A stretch of 51,327 nt of DNA, from contig JAQUUH010000003.1 of NCBI GenBank assembly GCA_028693955.1, positions 1 to 51,327 on the forward strand. Direction: 5' to 3'. A model generated the notes under the pieces. The model was not told where the DNA came from. It searched no databases and worked only from the letters and a program-made list of their open reading frames with translations. Origin of the DNA: Bacilli bacterium (GTDB lineage: Bacteria; Bacillota_I; Bacilli_A; RFN20; UBA1709). Positions 27,937-37,657 of the stretch are shown in pieces. The position numbers were made by a program, and so were the translations under genes. Numbering within the stretch: position 1 is the first letter of the stretch; every line of letters begins with the position of its first letter.

Positions 27937-28971
27937 ATGAATAAAATGAAGATTAGTTTTAATAATGATTATAGTGAAGGTGCACATCCAAATATTTTAA
28001 AAAAAATAGTAGAAAAAAATCTAGAATCTAATATTGGATATGGATGTGACGATTATTGTAAACAAGCAAGAGATTTAATTCTTAAAGAAATTGATTGTCC
28101 TACAAGTAAAATACATTTTTTTGTTGGAGGAACTCAAACAAATCTTACTTTTATTGCTAGTGTTTTAAGACCTCATCAAGCAGTAATTTGTTGTGAATCT
28201 GGTCACATAAACGTTCATGAGACGGGTTCTGTTGAAGCTACTGGTCACAAAGTATTAACAACTCCTGCTTTTCTAGGAAAAGTAAAGATTGAAGAAATTG
28301 ATAAATGTTTAAAATATCACCAAGATGAACATATGGTTATGCCTAAAATGGTTTATATTTCAAATTCAACAGAAATAGGAACACTATATACACTAAAAGA
28401 ATTAAAGAAATTATATGCTTATTGTCAAAAAAATAATTTATACTTGTTTGTAGATGGAGCAAGACTTGGATCTGCAATAACCGCAAAATCCAATGATGTT
28501 ACTTTAAAAGACTTTGCTAAATATTGTGATGCTTTTTATATTGGAGGAACTAAACATGGTCTTCTTTTTGGAGAGGCTTTGGTAATTAATAACAATGATT
28601 TAGAAGAAGATTTCCGTTTTATAATGAAACAAAAAGGAGCATTACTTGCTAAAGGATTTCTTTTAGGGATTCAGTTTAAAGAGTTATTTGTTAATAATCT
28701 ATTTTACGAAATCGGAAAACATGAAAATACCATGGCTGAAACAATTCAAAATGCCTTTATCAAAAAAGAAATAGAACTTTTTATAAATAGCAACACTAAT
28801 CAAATATTCCCTATTCTAAGTAAAAAGCAATATGATGAACTTGATAAAAAATATTTATTTAGCATTTGGAAAAAACTTGACAATAATAGAATAATTACTA
28901 GATTTGTCACTTCTTGGGCAACTAAACAAGAAGATGTTGATAACTTGATAAATGACATAAAAAAATTATAA
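27937..28971 (+). CDS. PLP-dependent aldolase, low-specificity L-threonine aldolase / beta-eliminating lyase family
   Basis: FNNDYSEGAHPNIL; FVGGTQTNLTFI; VDGARLGSA; FYIGGTKHGLLFGEALV (PLP lysine). Confidence 0.9.
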   Translation: MNKMKISFNNDYSEGAHPNILKKIVEKNLESNIGYGCDDYCKQARDLILKEIDCPTSKIHFFVGGTQTNLTFIASVLRPHQAVICCESGHINVHETGSVEATGHKVLTTPAFLGKVKIEEIDKCLKYHQDEHMVMPKMVYISNSTEIGTLYTLKELKKLYAYCQKNNLYLFVDGARLGSAITAKSNDVTLKDFAKYCDAFYIGGTKHGLLFGEALVINNNDLEEDFRFIMKQKGALLAKGFLLGIQFKELFVNNLFYEIGKHENTMAETIQNAFIKKEIELFINSNTNQIFPILSKKQYDELDKKYLFSIWKKLDNNRIITRFVTSWATKQEDVDNLINDIKKL

Positions 28972-29003
28972 AAAACTAGCAAATAAAATTGCTAGTTTTT
29001 ATT
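28971..29003. terminator. Bidirectional terminator between aldolase gene and trmD
   Basis: AAAAACTAGCAA-ATAAAA-TTGCTAGTTTTT, convergent genes. Confidence 0.85.
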
Positions 29004-29778
29004 TCATAAATTTATCAGCTTTTTCTATAGCATTTTTTAACCATTTGGGATTTTCTTCATTATTTTCTATCTCCTGAATAAGCTTAATTTCTTTTTTAGA
29101 TAATTTTTTGTTTAATAAAAGATCGGGTCTTTTTTGTAAAGTTAGTTTTAAACTCTCTTTTAAACGCCATTTTTCAATAGCAATGTGATTTCCAGAAAAT
29201 AAGATATCGGGAATACTTTTCCCGTTATATTCTCTTGGCAAAGCATATTGAGGATATTCTAATAAATCATTTTCAAAAGACTCTTCAATGATTGAGGATG
29301 AAGAAATGCTTCCTTCAAGTAAACGAATAGTAGCATCTGCAACTACCATTGATGCTAACTCCCCTCCAGTTAATATATAATCACCAATAGAAATTTCTAA
29401 ATCTACACTTTCAAGAATTCTTTCATCAACCCCTTCATAATGTCCACATATTAAAACCAAATGCTCTTTAAAAGCTAATTCGTGAGCAATTTTTTGATTA
29501 AATTTTGTGCCTCTTGGCGAAAGTAAAACTACATAGGAGTTTTCTTGTTTTACACTTTTTAAACAATCAAGAACTGGCTGACACTTCATTATCAAACCCG
29601 CTCCTCCACCAACAGAATAATCATCAACTCGCCCGTTTTTGTCTGTTGTAAAGTCTCTTATGTTATGAGTGGAAACTTCAACTGCTTTTTTAAGTCTTGC
29701 TCTTTTAATAATTGAGGTATTCAAAAATTCATTAAACATTTCTGGAAAAAGTGTCAATATATCAATTTTCATTTTCAA
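28999..29778 (-). CDS. trmD: tRNA (guanine37-N1)-methyltransferase
   Basis: IDILTLFPEMF; DYSVGGGAGLIMK; LICGHYEGVDERI; GDYILTGGELA. Confidence 0.97.
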   Translation of the reverse strand: MKMKIDILTLFPEMFNEFLNTSIIKRARLKKAVEVSTHNIRDFTTDKNGRVDDYSVGGGAGLIMKCQPVLDCLKSVKQENSYVVLLSPRGTKFNQKIAHELAFKEHLVLICGHYEGVDERILESVDLEISIGDYILTGGELASMVVADATIRLLEGSISSSSIIEESFENDLLEYPQYALPREYNGKSIPDILFSGNHIAIEKWRLKESLKLTLQKRPDLLLNKKLSKKEIKLIQEIENNEENPKWLKNAIEKADKFMK

Positions 29779-30286
29779 ATAATCCTTCCATTTTATTTAT
29801 TATAATTTTCTTGTTTTCTAAATCAACCTTATTAATAAAAGCCTCTACAAAAGGAATTAATATATCTTTTCCTTTTTGGGTTTTAACTCTAATAATATGA
29901 TGCGCTCCATTATTCATTATTTCACTAACTTTACCTACTAGTTTATTTTCACTACTTAAAACTTCTAATCCAATTAGTTGATAAAAATAAAATTGATTTT
30001 CTTTTAAAGGTTGTAATTTATCAACAGCAATTTTTATATAACAATTTTTAAACTTTTGAGCCTCCTCAATAGTTTTTATTTCCAAAAAATGAACATAATC
30101 AAAATCTCCAGATTTACTATATCCATCTACCTTATATATATATTTTTCCATTGTATCTTCATTTTCAATATATAATTCATTGCCTTTTTTATATCTTAAA
30201 GAAGAAAAATCAGTAAGACTTTTTACTTTGAGTTCACCTTTTAATCCTCTAACATTTATGATTTTACCAATACTTACTAATTTCAT
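29762..30286 (-). CDS. rimM: Ribosome maturation factor RimM
   Basis: IGKIINVRGLKGELKV; C-terminal IPFVEAFI; adjacent to trmD. Start uncertain (30286 or 30301). Confidence 0.94.
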   Translation of the reverse strand: MKLVSIGKIINVRGLKGELKVKSLTDFSSLRYKKGNELYIENEDTMEKYIYKVDGYSKSGDFDYVHFLEIKTIEEAQKFKNCYIKIAVDKLQPLKENQFYFYQLIGLEVLSSENKLVGKVSEIMNNGAHHIIRVKTQKGKDILIPFVEAFINKVDLENKKIIINKMEGLFENEN

Positions 30287-30340
30287 TAAATCAACCCCCA
30301 CCCCATTATATCAAATTACTATCATTTTAAAAATATTAAA

Positions 30341-30364
30341 AAAAAACACATTGCTGTGTTTTAT
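30341..30364 (-). terminator. Terminator after the KH protein gene
   Basis: Minus strand AAAACACA-GCAA-TGTGTTTT then T-run. Confidence 0.65.
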
Positions 30365-30624
30365 TCCAAATTCGCGCTTTCAAACGATTCAAATTTTATT
30401 CTTATTCTTTTATCATTCAACTTTCCTGCAACACCAACAACCTTACGAATAGAATCAGCCACGCTTCCTCCTCGACCTATTAGTCTTGCAATATCGTTAG
30501 ATTCTCCAATAACTAGCATAATAATCTCATTTTCTTCACCAGAAGGCATTTGACGTATCATTATTGCGTCTTTATTGTCTACTAATGGATCTACAATGTC
30601 ACGGATTAATTTTTCAACATCCAT
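30361..30624 (-). CDS. khpA: KH-domain RNA-binding protein (KhpA/YlqC)
   Basis: LVIGESNDIARLIGRGGSVADSIRKVV; position rpsP-khpA-rimM. Confidence 0.93.
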   Translation of the reverse strand: MDVEKLIRDIVDPLVDNKDAIMIRQMPSGEENEIIMLVIGESNDIARLIGRGGSVADSIRKVVGVAGKLNDKRIRIKFESFESANLE

Positions 30625-30633
30625 TTTTAAATC

Positions 30634-30903
30634 CTACTTTGAACTCTTGAAATCGTGTAAAGCTTTCATTATGCCGTTTTCTGATAAAATATTGCGAACT
30701 GTATCTGATGGTTGGGCGCCTTTTTTTAGCCATTCTAAAGCCAATTCTTTATCAAGAACTACTTTATTTTCATTTTGTGGTTGATAAACACCAATTTCTT
30801 GGATAAATCTACCATCTCTTGGCGAACGAGAATCAGCAACTACGATACGATAACTAGCTAATTTATGACGTCCTGTTCTTTTTAATCTAATTTTTACAGC
30901 CAT
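30634..30903 (-). CDS. rpsP: 30S ribosomal protein S16
   Basis: [40 protein letters not shown]. Confidence 0.98.
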   Translation of the reverse strand: MAVKIRLKRTGRHKLASYRIVVADSRSPRDGRFIQEIGVYQPQNENKVVLDKELALEWLKKGAQPSDTVRNILSENGIMKALHDFKSSK

Positions 30904-30934
30904 TTAATGTTCCTCCTAAACCTTTTACCAAGTC

Positions 30935-30962
30935 ATTATAGCACATAGCAATTATGTGTCAA
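30935..30962 (-). promoter_or_regulatory. Promoter for rpsP-khpA-rimM-trmD
   Basis: Minus strand TTGACA-16-TATAAT. Confidence 0.75.
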
Positions 30963-30981
30963 GTATTTTTGGTTAACACCA

Positions 30982-32307
30982 CTATATTTTTGGAAACTTT
31001 CCTCCTTTGAACATTGAAGACATCTGCTTCATCATTTTTTGAGTTTGTTCATATTGACGTAAAACATTATTAACATCTGTCGCAGTTGAGCCACTTCCTT
31101 TAGCAATTCTTTCTTTTCTTCTGGACCTTATAATATCTGGATTTTTTCTTTCTTCAATAGTCATAGAGTGGATTACTGCTTTTGATTTTTTCATTCTTTG
31201 TTCTGCCCTTACTTGATCTGCTTCTGAAAGTTTTGGAGCTCCAGGCAATAATTTAGCAATACTACCTAATGGTCCCATTTTGTTTGCTGATTCCATTTGA
31301 TAAAGTAAATCTTCTAAATCAAATCTACCAGACATCATTCTTCCCATCATGGTTTTAGCTTTTTTCTCATCAACATTTTCTTGAGCTTTTTCAATTAAAC
31401 TTTGAAGGTCTCCCATCCCAAGTATTCTTTCTGCCATTCTGCTTGGATGAAATTCTTCTAAATCATCTATTTTTTCTCCAACTCCAGAAAACTTAATCTT
31501 AAGACCACTTACTTTAGCAATAGAAAGTGCAGCTCCACCTCTTGCATCACCATCAAGCTTTGTCATTACAACTCCTGTTAAAGATAATAATTTATTAAAG
31601 GCATCCGCTGATATTGAGGCTGCTTGCCCTGCCATAGCATCAACTACTAATAAAACTTCTTGAGGGTTGTAAACCTGTTTTAGTGATTTCAATTCCTCCA
31701 TTAAAACATTATCAATATGTAGCCTGCCTGCAGTATCAATTATTATTGGATCTAAATTATTGCTTAAAGCATATTCTAGAGCCTCTGCAACAATTTTAAT
31801 AACATCATTAGTATCTTTGTTGCTATAAAAATTAAAGTTGTTATCTTTTGCTAGTTGTTCGAGTTGATCTATCGCTGCTGGACGATAAACATCACAAGCA
31901 ACTAATAATGGGTTTTTATCGTATTTTTTTATAAGAAGTTTCGCTAATTTTGCTGTAGTTGTTGTTTTACCTCCACCTTGAAGACCCACCATCATAATGA
32001 TGTTTTTCTTGTTTGAAAGCAAATTCAAAGATGAAGAAGCTCCTCCTAACAACTCTGTTATTGATTCAGCAACTATTTTTATCACTGTTTGAGCAGGATT
32101 CAATTTACTTGGAACCTGCTGACCAATCATTTTAGTTTTAAGCTCTATAATAAAATTTTTAACTACATCTATATTAACATCAGCATCAAGTAAAGCAATT
32201 CTAACTTCCTTAAGCATATAATCTATATTGTTTTCATTTAATCTAGCTTTACCAGTAATCTTTTTAAATATTGATTGTAATTTATCTCCTAATGCTTCAA
32301 AAGCCAT
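30982..32307 (-). CDS. ffh: Signal recognition particle protein Ffh
   Basis: GLQGGGKTTTTAKLAK; DTAGRLHID; TKLDGDARGGAALS; Met-rich C-terminal M domain. Confidence 0.97.
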   Translation of the reverse strand: MAFEALGDKLQSIFKKITGKARLNENNIDYMLKEVRIALLDADVNIDVVKNFIIELKTKMIGQQVPSKLNPAQTVIKIVAESITELLGGASSSLNLLSNKKNIIMMVGLQGGGKTTTTAKLAKLLIKKYDKNPLLVACDVYRPAAIDQLEQLAKDNNFNFYSNKDTNDVIKIVAEALEYALSNNLDPIIIDTAGRLHIDNVLMEELKSLKQVYNPQEVLLVVDAMAGQAASISADAFNKLLSLTGVVMTKLDGDARGGAALSIAKVSGLKIKFSGVGEKIDDLEEFHPSRMAERILGMGDLQSLIEKAQENVDEKKAKTMMGRMMSGRFDLEDLLYQMESANKMGPLGSIAKLLPGAPKLSEADQVRAEQRMKKSKAVIHSMTIEERKNPDIIRSRRKERIAKGSGSTATDVNNVLRQYEQTQKMMKQMSSMFKGGKFPKI

Positions 32308-32320
32308 TTATCATCTACCC

Positions 32321-32632
32321 CTATTCGTTAATTTTTTTAATCTTTTCTACTAATTGTTCTTTAGTGCAATTTCCACAATTTTCAATAATGTTATTTATTT
32401 TTTCTTGCTTTTCAAGTAAATGTAATTTGTTTTCATAATTTTTAATTATTTTTTCTACTCTTTTTATCAAAGAAAAAACAGCATTTCTTGATATATTATT
32501 ATTCTCTGCTATTTCTTTTAAAGATAAATCTTCTTGAAAATAATCAGTCATTATTTTTCTTTGGTATGGTGTTAACAAATCTTGATATATGTCAAGTAAT
32601 TGATTAATTTTTTCGGTTTCAATAATATTCAT
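32321..32632 (-). CDS. ylxM: YlxM/UPF0122 HTH protein (SRP-associated)
   Basis: LLDIYQDLLTPYQRKIMTDYFQEDLSLKEIAENNNISRNAVFSLIKR; next to ffh. Confidence 0.92.
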   Translation of the reverse strand: MNIIETEKINQLLDIYQDLLTPYQRKIMTDYFQEDLSLKEIAENNNISRNAVFSLIKRVEKIIKNYENKLHLLEKQEKINNIIENCGNCTKEQLVEKIKKINE

Positions 32633-32892
32633 TAAAATAATAATTGTAAAATCATGAATATACCAAAGAAAATAGCAACATTTTTATGATAGGAAGGATC
32701 TTTAAAACATTGTTTGCGATAAGGTGCAGGATAATATATATATGCAAATAAAAAAGCCATTATTAACTCTAAAACTATAATAAGAGATAATCCAGATAAC
32801 CCAATTTCTGCCAATATAAACACCAACATCTTTTGAAATATAAATATTCCTAAGATAATAGCTATAAATCTAAAAATACTTCTTGAATTCAT
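32632..32892 (-). CDS. Small hydrophobic (~3 TM) membrane protein of unknown function
   Basis: 86 aa; stop overlaps ylxM start (TAATG), begins just after ftsY stop with AGGAGGAATAAA upstream. Confidence 0.8.
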   Translation of the reverse strand: MNSRSIFRFIAIILGIFIFQKMLVFILAEIGLSGLSLIIVLELIMAFLFAYIYYPAPYRKQCFKDPSYHKNVAIFFGIFMILQLLF

Positions 32893-32893
32893 T

Positions 32894-33871
32894 TTATTCC
32901 TCCTTAATATTTACAAGACCATTTAAGTATTGATCTAAATCAAACTCAATTAAATCTTCTATTTTTTCTCCTAATCCAATATATCTTACTGGAACTCCTA
33001 ATTGATCTTTTATTGCTAAAACTATTCCACCTTTAGAAGAACCATCCATTTTTGTTAAAACAATTCCTGTTAATTTAGTAACTTTAGCAAATTCTTCTGC
33101 TTGATAAATACCATTTTGACCATTAGTAGCATCTAATACTAAAAATGTTTCATCGGGATTTTTATTGGCAACTTTATTTATTACCCTGTTTATTTTATCA
33201 AGTTCATTCATCAAATTAATTTTTGTTTGTAATCTACCGGCTGTATCAATAATGACAATATCATAATTATCATTTTTAGCTTTTTTTATGCCTTCATAAA
33301 TTACTGAGCTTGGATCACTACTATCTTTCCCGCTTACAATTTCAATATTTAATCTATCAGCCCATAACTTTAATTGCATTACAGCTCCCGCTCTAAAGGT
33401 ATCTCCAGCAACTAAAAGAACTTTTTTGCCTTCATTTTTTACTAAATTAGCAAGTTTAGCAATAGTAGTTGTTTTGCCACTCCCATTTACACCAACAATT
33501 AAAACAATTGTTAAATCATTATCTACATAATTGATTTTAACTGTTTTTGTCAATTCGTGGTTATAAAATGAATACATTTTTTCAATCATCAATTCAAATA
33601 TTTTCTCAGTGTCAAATATTTTTTCGACCTTGGCAGTATTTTTAGTTTCTTCAATTATTTCATGAGAAAGATTTGCTCCAACATCACTTGATATTAGTAA
33701 ATCCTCTAACTCCTGAAAATAGTTTTCATCAACTTGCCTATATTTAGCAAAAATTGCATTTATTTTACTTGAAAAAGTATTTCTTGATTTATCAAGACCA
33801 GTTACATACTTTTCTTGTTGCTCAATTTTTGCTCCAAATATTTTTTCTTTTAATGATTTAAAAAATCCCAT
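32894..33871 (-). CDS. ftsY: SRP receptor FtsY
   Basis: VGVNGSGKTTTIAKLA; AGDTFRAGAVMQLKLWAD; DTAGRLQTK; TKMDGSSKGG. Confidence 0.96.
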   Translation of the reverse strand: MGFFKSLKEKIFGAKIEQQEKYVTGLDKSRNTFSSKINAIFAKYRQVDENYFQELEDLLISSDVGANLSHEIIEETKNTAKVEKIFDTEKIFELMIEKMYSFYNHELTKTVKINYVDNDLTIVLIVGVNGSGKTTTIAKLANLVKNEGKKVLLVAGDTFRAGAVMQLKLWADRLNIEIVSGKDSSDPSSVIYEGIKKAKNDNYDIVIIDTAGRLQTKINLMNELDKINRVINKVANKNPDETFLVLDATNGQNGIYQAEEFAKVTKLTGIVLTKMDGSSKGGIVLAIKDQLGVPVRYIGLGEKIEDLIEFDLDQYLNGLVNIKEE

Positions 33872-33880
33872 TTTTCTTTT

Positions 33881-34588
33881 CTACTCTCCTTTAATTGTTG
33901 CCATTTTACTTAAAGCATCCTTTGCTGCTTCTTGTTCTGCAATTTTCTTTGACCCGCCTTTTCCAATTCCCAATATAGTATTATCCATTTTTACAGCAAT
34001 CTCAAATGTTGGTTGATTTGCGGGACCATCTACATTTAAAGTCACGTATTCTAATGAACGTTTTTGATCTGCTTGCACTAATTCTTGTAATTTAGTTTTA
34101 GAATCTTTTAATTCTAAAAATTGATCCATACCATATTTAGAGATTAACTTTTCATATTGTTTAAAAAGAAATTTTTCAGCAACTTTATAACCAATATCAA
34201 TATATATTGCAGCTACTAATGCCTCGTAAACATCACTAAGCAGTGATGGTCTTTGAGCTCCATTTGATTTTTCTTCTCCTAAACCCAAAAATATGTAATC
34301 ACCTAATTCAATATCTCTAGCTAAAAGAGCTAAAGTTTCCATTCTTACAAGATTTGAACGTAATAAAGACATACTACCTTCATCCATATCTTTATATAAA
34401 TCATATATATAACGCGATATCGCAAGTTCAATTACAGCATCTCCTAAAAATTCTAATCGTTGATAATTTCCAAGATCTTCTTTTTTATTGTTAGTATATG
34501 AGCGATGTGTTAAAGCTTGAATATATAATTTATTATTTTTGGGAATTATACGAATTCTTTTTAATAATTCCTTGAAATTTTTAGCCAT
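33881..34588 (-). CDS. rnc: Ribonuclease III
   Basis: NYQRLEFLGDAVIEL; SDVYEALVAAIYID; C-terminal dsRBD. Confidence 0.97.
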   Translation of the reverse strand: MAKNFKELLKRIRIIPKNNKLYIQALTHRSYTNNKKEDLGNYQRLEFLGDAVIELAISRYIYDLYKDMDEGSMSLLRSNLVRMETLALLARDIELGDYIFLGLGEEKSNGAQRPSLLSDVYEALVAAIYIDIGYKVAEKFLFKQYEKLISKYGMDQFLELKDSKTKLQELVQADQKRSLEYVTLNVDGPANQPTFEIAVKMDNTILGIGKGGSKKIAEQEAAKDALSKMATIKGE

Positions 34589-35558
34589 TTTGCATCGCTT
34601 CCTTTAGTTCTTCAATCACATTTAATTTTACCATTTCATATGCTACTCTAATAGCATTATAAAATGCATAAGCATCACTAGAACCATGTCCTTTTACTAC
34701 AACACCATTTACTCCTAAAAGCATTGCTCCACCATATTTTTTATAATCTAGTTTACCTTTCATTTGTTTAAATCCTTTTGAAGCAAGAAGATATCCAAAC
34801 TTAGAAATTACACTCATTTTAAAAGCATCCTTAATCATCTTATTCATCATTGAAGCAGTTCCTTCAATTGATTTTAATAAAACATTCCCTGGATAGCCCT
34901 CACAAACAACAACATCAGCTTCACCACTTAAAACATATCTAGCCTCTATATTTCCTTTAAAATTTATTGAATTTTCTTTTTCAATTAATTTATATGCTTC
35001 TTTAACAACAGGACTTCCTTTTTTTGCTTCTGCTCCATTTGAAAGTAAATATACTCTTGGTTTAGTTACGCCACCAACTTTTCTTGCAAAAACTGAACCA
35101 ATTTTGGCAAACTGCACTAAGTGTGCTGGAGTATTTTCATTATTTGCCCCAATATCAAGTATTGTAACACTACGCCCATTTTCACATGGAAAAGGTGATA
35201 CAAGTGCTGCTCTTAATACATTAGGGATTAATTTCAATTTCAATGTTGCTCCTGTTAAAAATGCTCCTGTAGAACCAGCAGATACAACCGCCTGTGCTTG
35301 TTTATTTGCAACTAAATCAATTGCCATCAACATTGAAGTATTTTTTTGACGCATAACCTCAAGAGCACCATCTTCCATTCCCATAACTGCATCAGAATTA
35401 ATTATTTCAACCATTCCTTCTAAAGGCTTTAGTTGTTCTTTTCTTCCAACTACAGAAAATTCAACATCATGGTAGTCTTTAAGAAAGTTTTTAATTGCTT
35501 CTACAACTATTGGACTACCTAAATCACTTCCCATAGCATCTATTGCTATTTTTATCAT
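34581..35558 (-). CDS. plsX: Phosphate acyltransferase PlsX
   Basis: IAIDAMGSDLGSPIVVEA; VSAGSTGAFL; DIGANNENTPAHLVQFA. Confidence 0.96.
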   Translation of the reverse strand: MIKIAIDAMGSDLGSPIVVEAIKNFLKDYHDVEFSVVGRKEQLKPLEGMVEIINSDAVMGMEDGALEVMRQKNTSMLMAIDLVANKQAQAVVSAGSTGAFLTGATLKLKLIPNVLRAALVSPFPCENGRSVTILDIGANNENTPAHLVQFAKIGSVFARKVGGVTKPRVYLLSNGAEAKKGSPVVKEAYKLIEKENSINFKGNIEARYVLSGEADVVVCEGYPGNVLLKSIEGTASMMNKMIKDAFKMSVISKFGYLLASKGFKQMKGKLDYKKYGGAMLLGVNGVVVKGHGSSDAYAFYNAIRVAYEMVKLNVIEELKEAMQNG

Positions 35559-35597
35559 TTATATCTACCACCTTTACAAATAATTATTTTAACAAAT

Positions 35598-37622
35598 TTA
35601 TTCAATAACTGCTATCTCTTTTGCCATCTCTTCATCAACAAATTTAATTATACTTTTATTTTCACTACTTTCAGAATTTTTTAAAATCTCTTTAGCATCA
35701 TTGCGAGCAAGTTCAAATATTTTTAAATCTGTAAAAATATTGCAAGTATTGAAATTTAAGTCCCCACTTTGAGCAATTCCTTTAATGTCTCCTGGACCCC
35801 TTAGCGACATATCATATCTTGATATTTCAAATCCATCATCATTTTTTTCTAAAAATTTTAATCTTTCTAATGTTTCACCATTATCATTATTACAAAGCAA
35901 ATAACATTTAGATTCTTGACCATTACGACCTATTCTACCTCTTAATTGATGAAGTTGAGCTAGTCCAAACCTATCAGCATCATAAATTATCATCAAACTA
36001 GCATTTTTAATATCAATGCCAACCTCAATAACTGTTGTTGCTACCAATATACCAGCCTCACAAGAGGCAAACTCTTTCATTATAGACTTTTTTTCCTCTT
36101 CATTTAATCTACCATGAAGTAAAAATACTGGACACTTATTTAAAAAATGTTTACGTACACCTTCATAAATTTTTTCTACATTTTGTAATTCAGTTTGATT
36201 ATCCTCAATTAAAGAACAAACAATATAAACCTTCTGTTTATTAGAAATTACTGATTCAACATCATTTATTATTGGTTTTATTGATTTTCCTTTAATTACT
36301 TTTGTTTTAACATTTCGTTTTTTATTTGGAATATCACTTAATGTTGAAACATCCATATCCCCATATAAAGAAATTGCTAAAGTTCTTGGAATTGGAGTAG
36401 CACTCATTAATAAGAATTCAACATCTTTCCCTTTTTCTCTCAATTTTTTTCTTTGATTAACACCAAAACGATGCTGCTCATCTATTATTGCTAATCCTAA
36501 TTTTTTAAACAAAATTTTATCTTGAATCAAAGCATGAGTTCCAACAATAATATTCACTTTATTACTAGCAATATTCTCTACTATTTCTTTTTTTTGAGAA
36601 GTTTTTAATGAAGCCACTAGTAATTCTACCTTTATATCACTATTAACCTTATTAAGTATTTGTTTTATTTGTAAATAATGCTGACGAGCTAATATATCGG
36701 TTGGAGCCATAAAAGCTCCTTGATATCCTGCAGAATAATTAGCAATTAAACTCATTATTGCTACTATTGTTTTACCACTACCAACATCTCCTTGCAACAA
36801 CCTATACATTATTCTTTTACTTTCTAAATCATTAAATATTTCTTTAATTGCTACCTCTTGAGAAGAAGTCAATTGATAAGGAAGGCTCCTTAGTACTTCA
36901 TTGACTAAAAGATAATCTATTTTTTTGCTACTTACATTGTTTCCAAGTGCTATAGTCTTAATCTTTTGCATCATTAATGAATAGACAAGAATCTCTTCAT
37001 ATTTTAAGTATCTATAAGCATTTTTAACTTGAAGCATTGATCTTGGAAAATGAGCAAAATAATATGCTCTATCTCTATCCATTATTTTATATTTTTTCAT
37101 TAGTTCACTTGGAATTATATTTTTTAGATGACCATTTTTCAATTCTTCTTGATAACACTTTAATACAATAATAGAAAAATCATAATCACGAACACCACTT
37201 ATAAGTGAATATATAGGTCTTACATTGTTATTATCTAGATTTTTTATAAAAATATCTATTGCAATAACTTCTTTTTTATAATAATTGAATTTACCACTAA
37301 CAAGAATTTCCTGACCATCTAAAATATTTTTGTAATAAAAATCACGATTAAAAACTACTACCTTAACTTCCTCTTTTAAATATTCCATTTTGAAAGAAAA
37401 CCTAGTCAACCCTTTTCTTATTCTAAATAATTGCTCTTTTATTATTACTTTCCCTCGAATAACTATTTTCTGATTATTAAATAGTAAATCTAATGAAGGT
37501 GTTAAAGTAAAATCATCATACCTTCTAGGAAAATAATTTATAACTTGAAAAGGAGTTTCTAATCCTAATTTCTCTAGAAACTCTTGTCGATGTTTTGTTA
37601 AATTAAACGGAAATTTTATCAT
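35598..37622 (-). CDS. recG: ATP-dependent DNA helicase RecG
   Basis: LLQGDVGSGKTIVA; IIDEQHRFGVNQR; LMSATPIPRTLA; QLHQLRGRIGRNG. Confidence 0.97.
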   Translation of the reverse strand: MIKFPFNLTKHRQEFLEKLGLETPFQVINYFPRRYDDFTLTPSLDLLFNNQKIVIRGKVIIKEQLFRIRKGLTRFSFKMEYLKEEVKVVVFNRDFYYKNILDGQEILVSGKFNYYKKEVIAIDIFIKNLDNNNVRPIYSLISGVRDYDFSIIVLKCYQEELKNGHLKNIIPSELMKKYKIMDRDRAYYFAHFPRSMLQVKNAYRYLKYEEILVYSLMMQKIKTIALGNNVSSKKIDYLLVNEVLRSLPYQLTSSQEVAIKEIFNDLESKRIMYRLLQGDVGSGKTIVAIMSLIANYSAGYQGAFMAPTDILARQHYLQIKQILNKVNSDIKVELLVASLKTSQKKEIVENIASNKVNIIVGTHALIQDKILFKKLGLAIIDEQHRFGVNQRKKLREKGKDVEFLLMSATPIPRTLAISLYGDMDVSTLSDIPNKKRNVKTKVIKGKSIKPIINDVESVISNKQKVYIVCSLIEDNQTELQNVEKIYEGVRKHFLNKCPVFLLHGRLNEEEKKSIMKEFASCEAGILVATTVIEVGIDIKNASLMIIYDADRFGLAQLHQLRGRIGRNGQESKCYLLCNNDNGETLERLKFLEKNDDGFEISRYDMSLRGPGDIKGIAQSGDLNFNTCNIFTDLKIFELARNDAKEILKNSESSENKSIIKFVDEEMAKEIAVIE

Positions 37623-37657
37623 ATAGTTTCTACTCCCTTCAAAAGAGACTAAAACTA

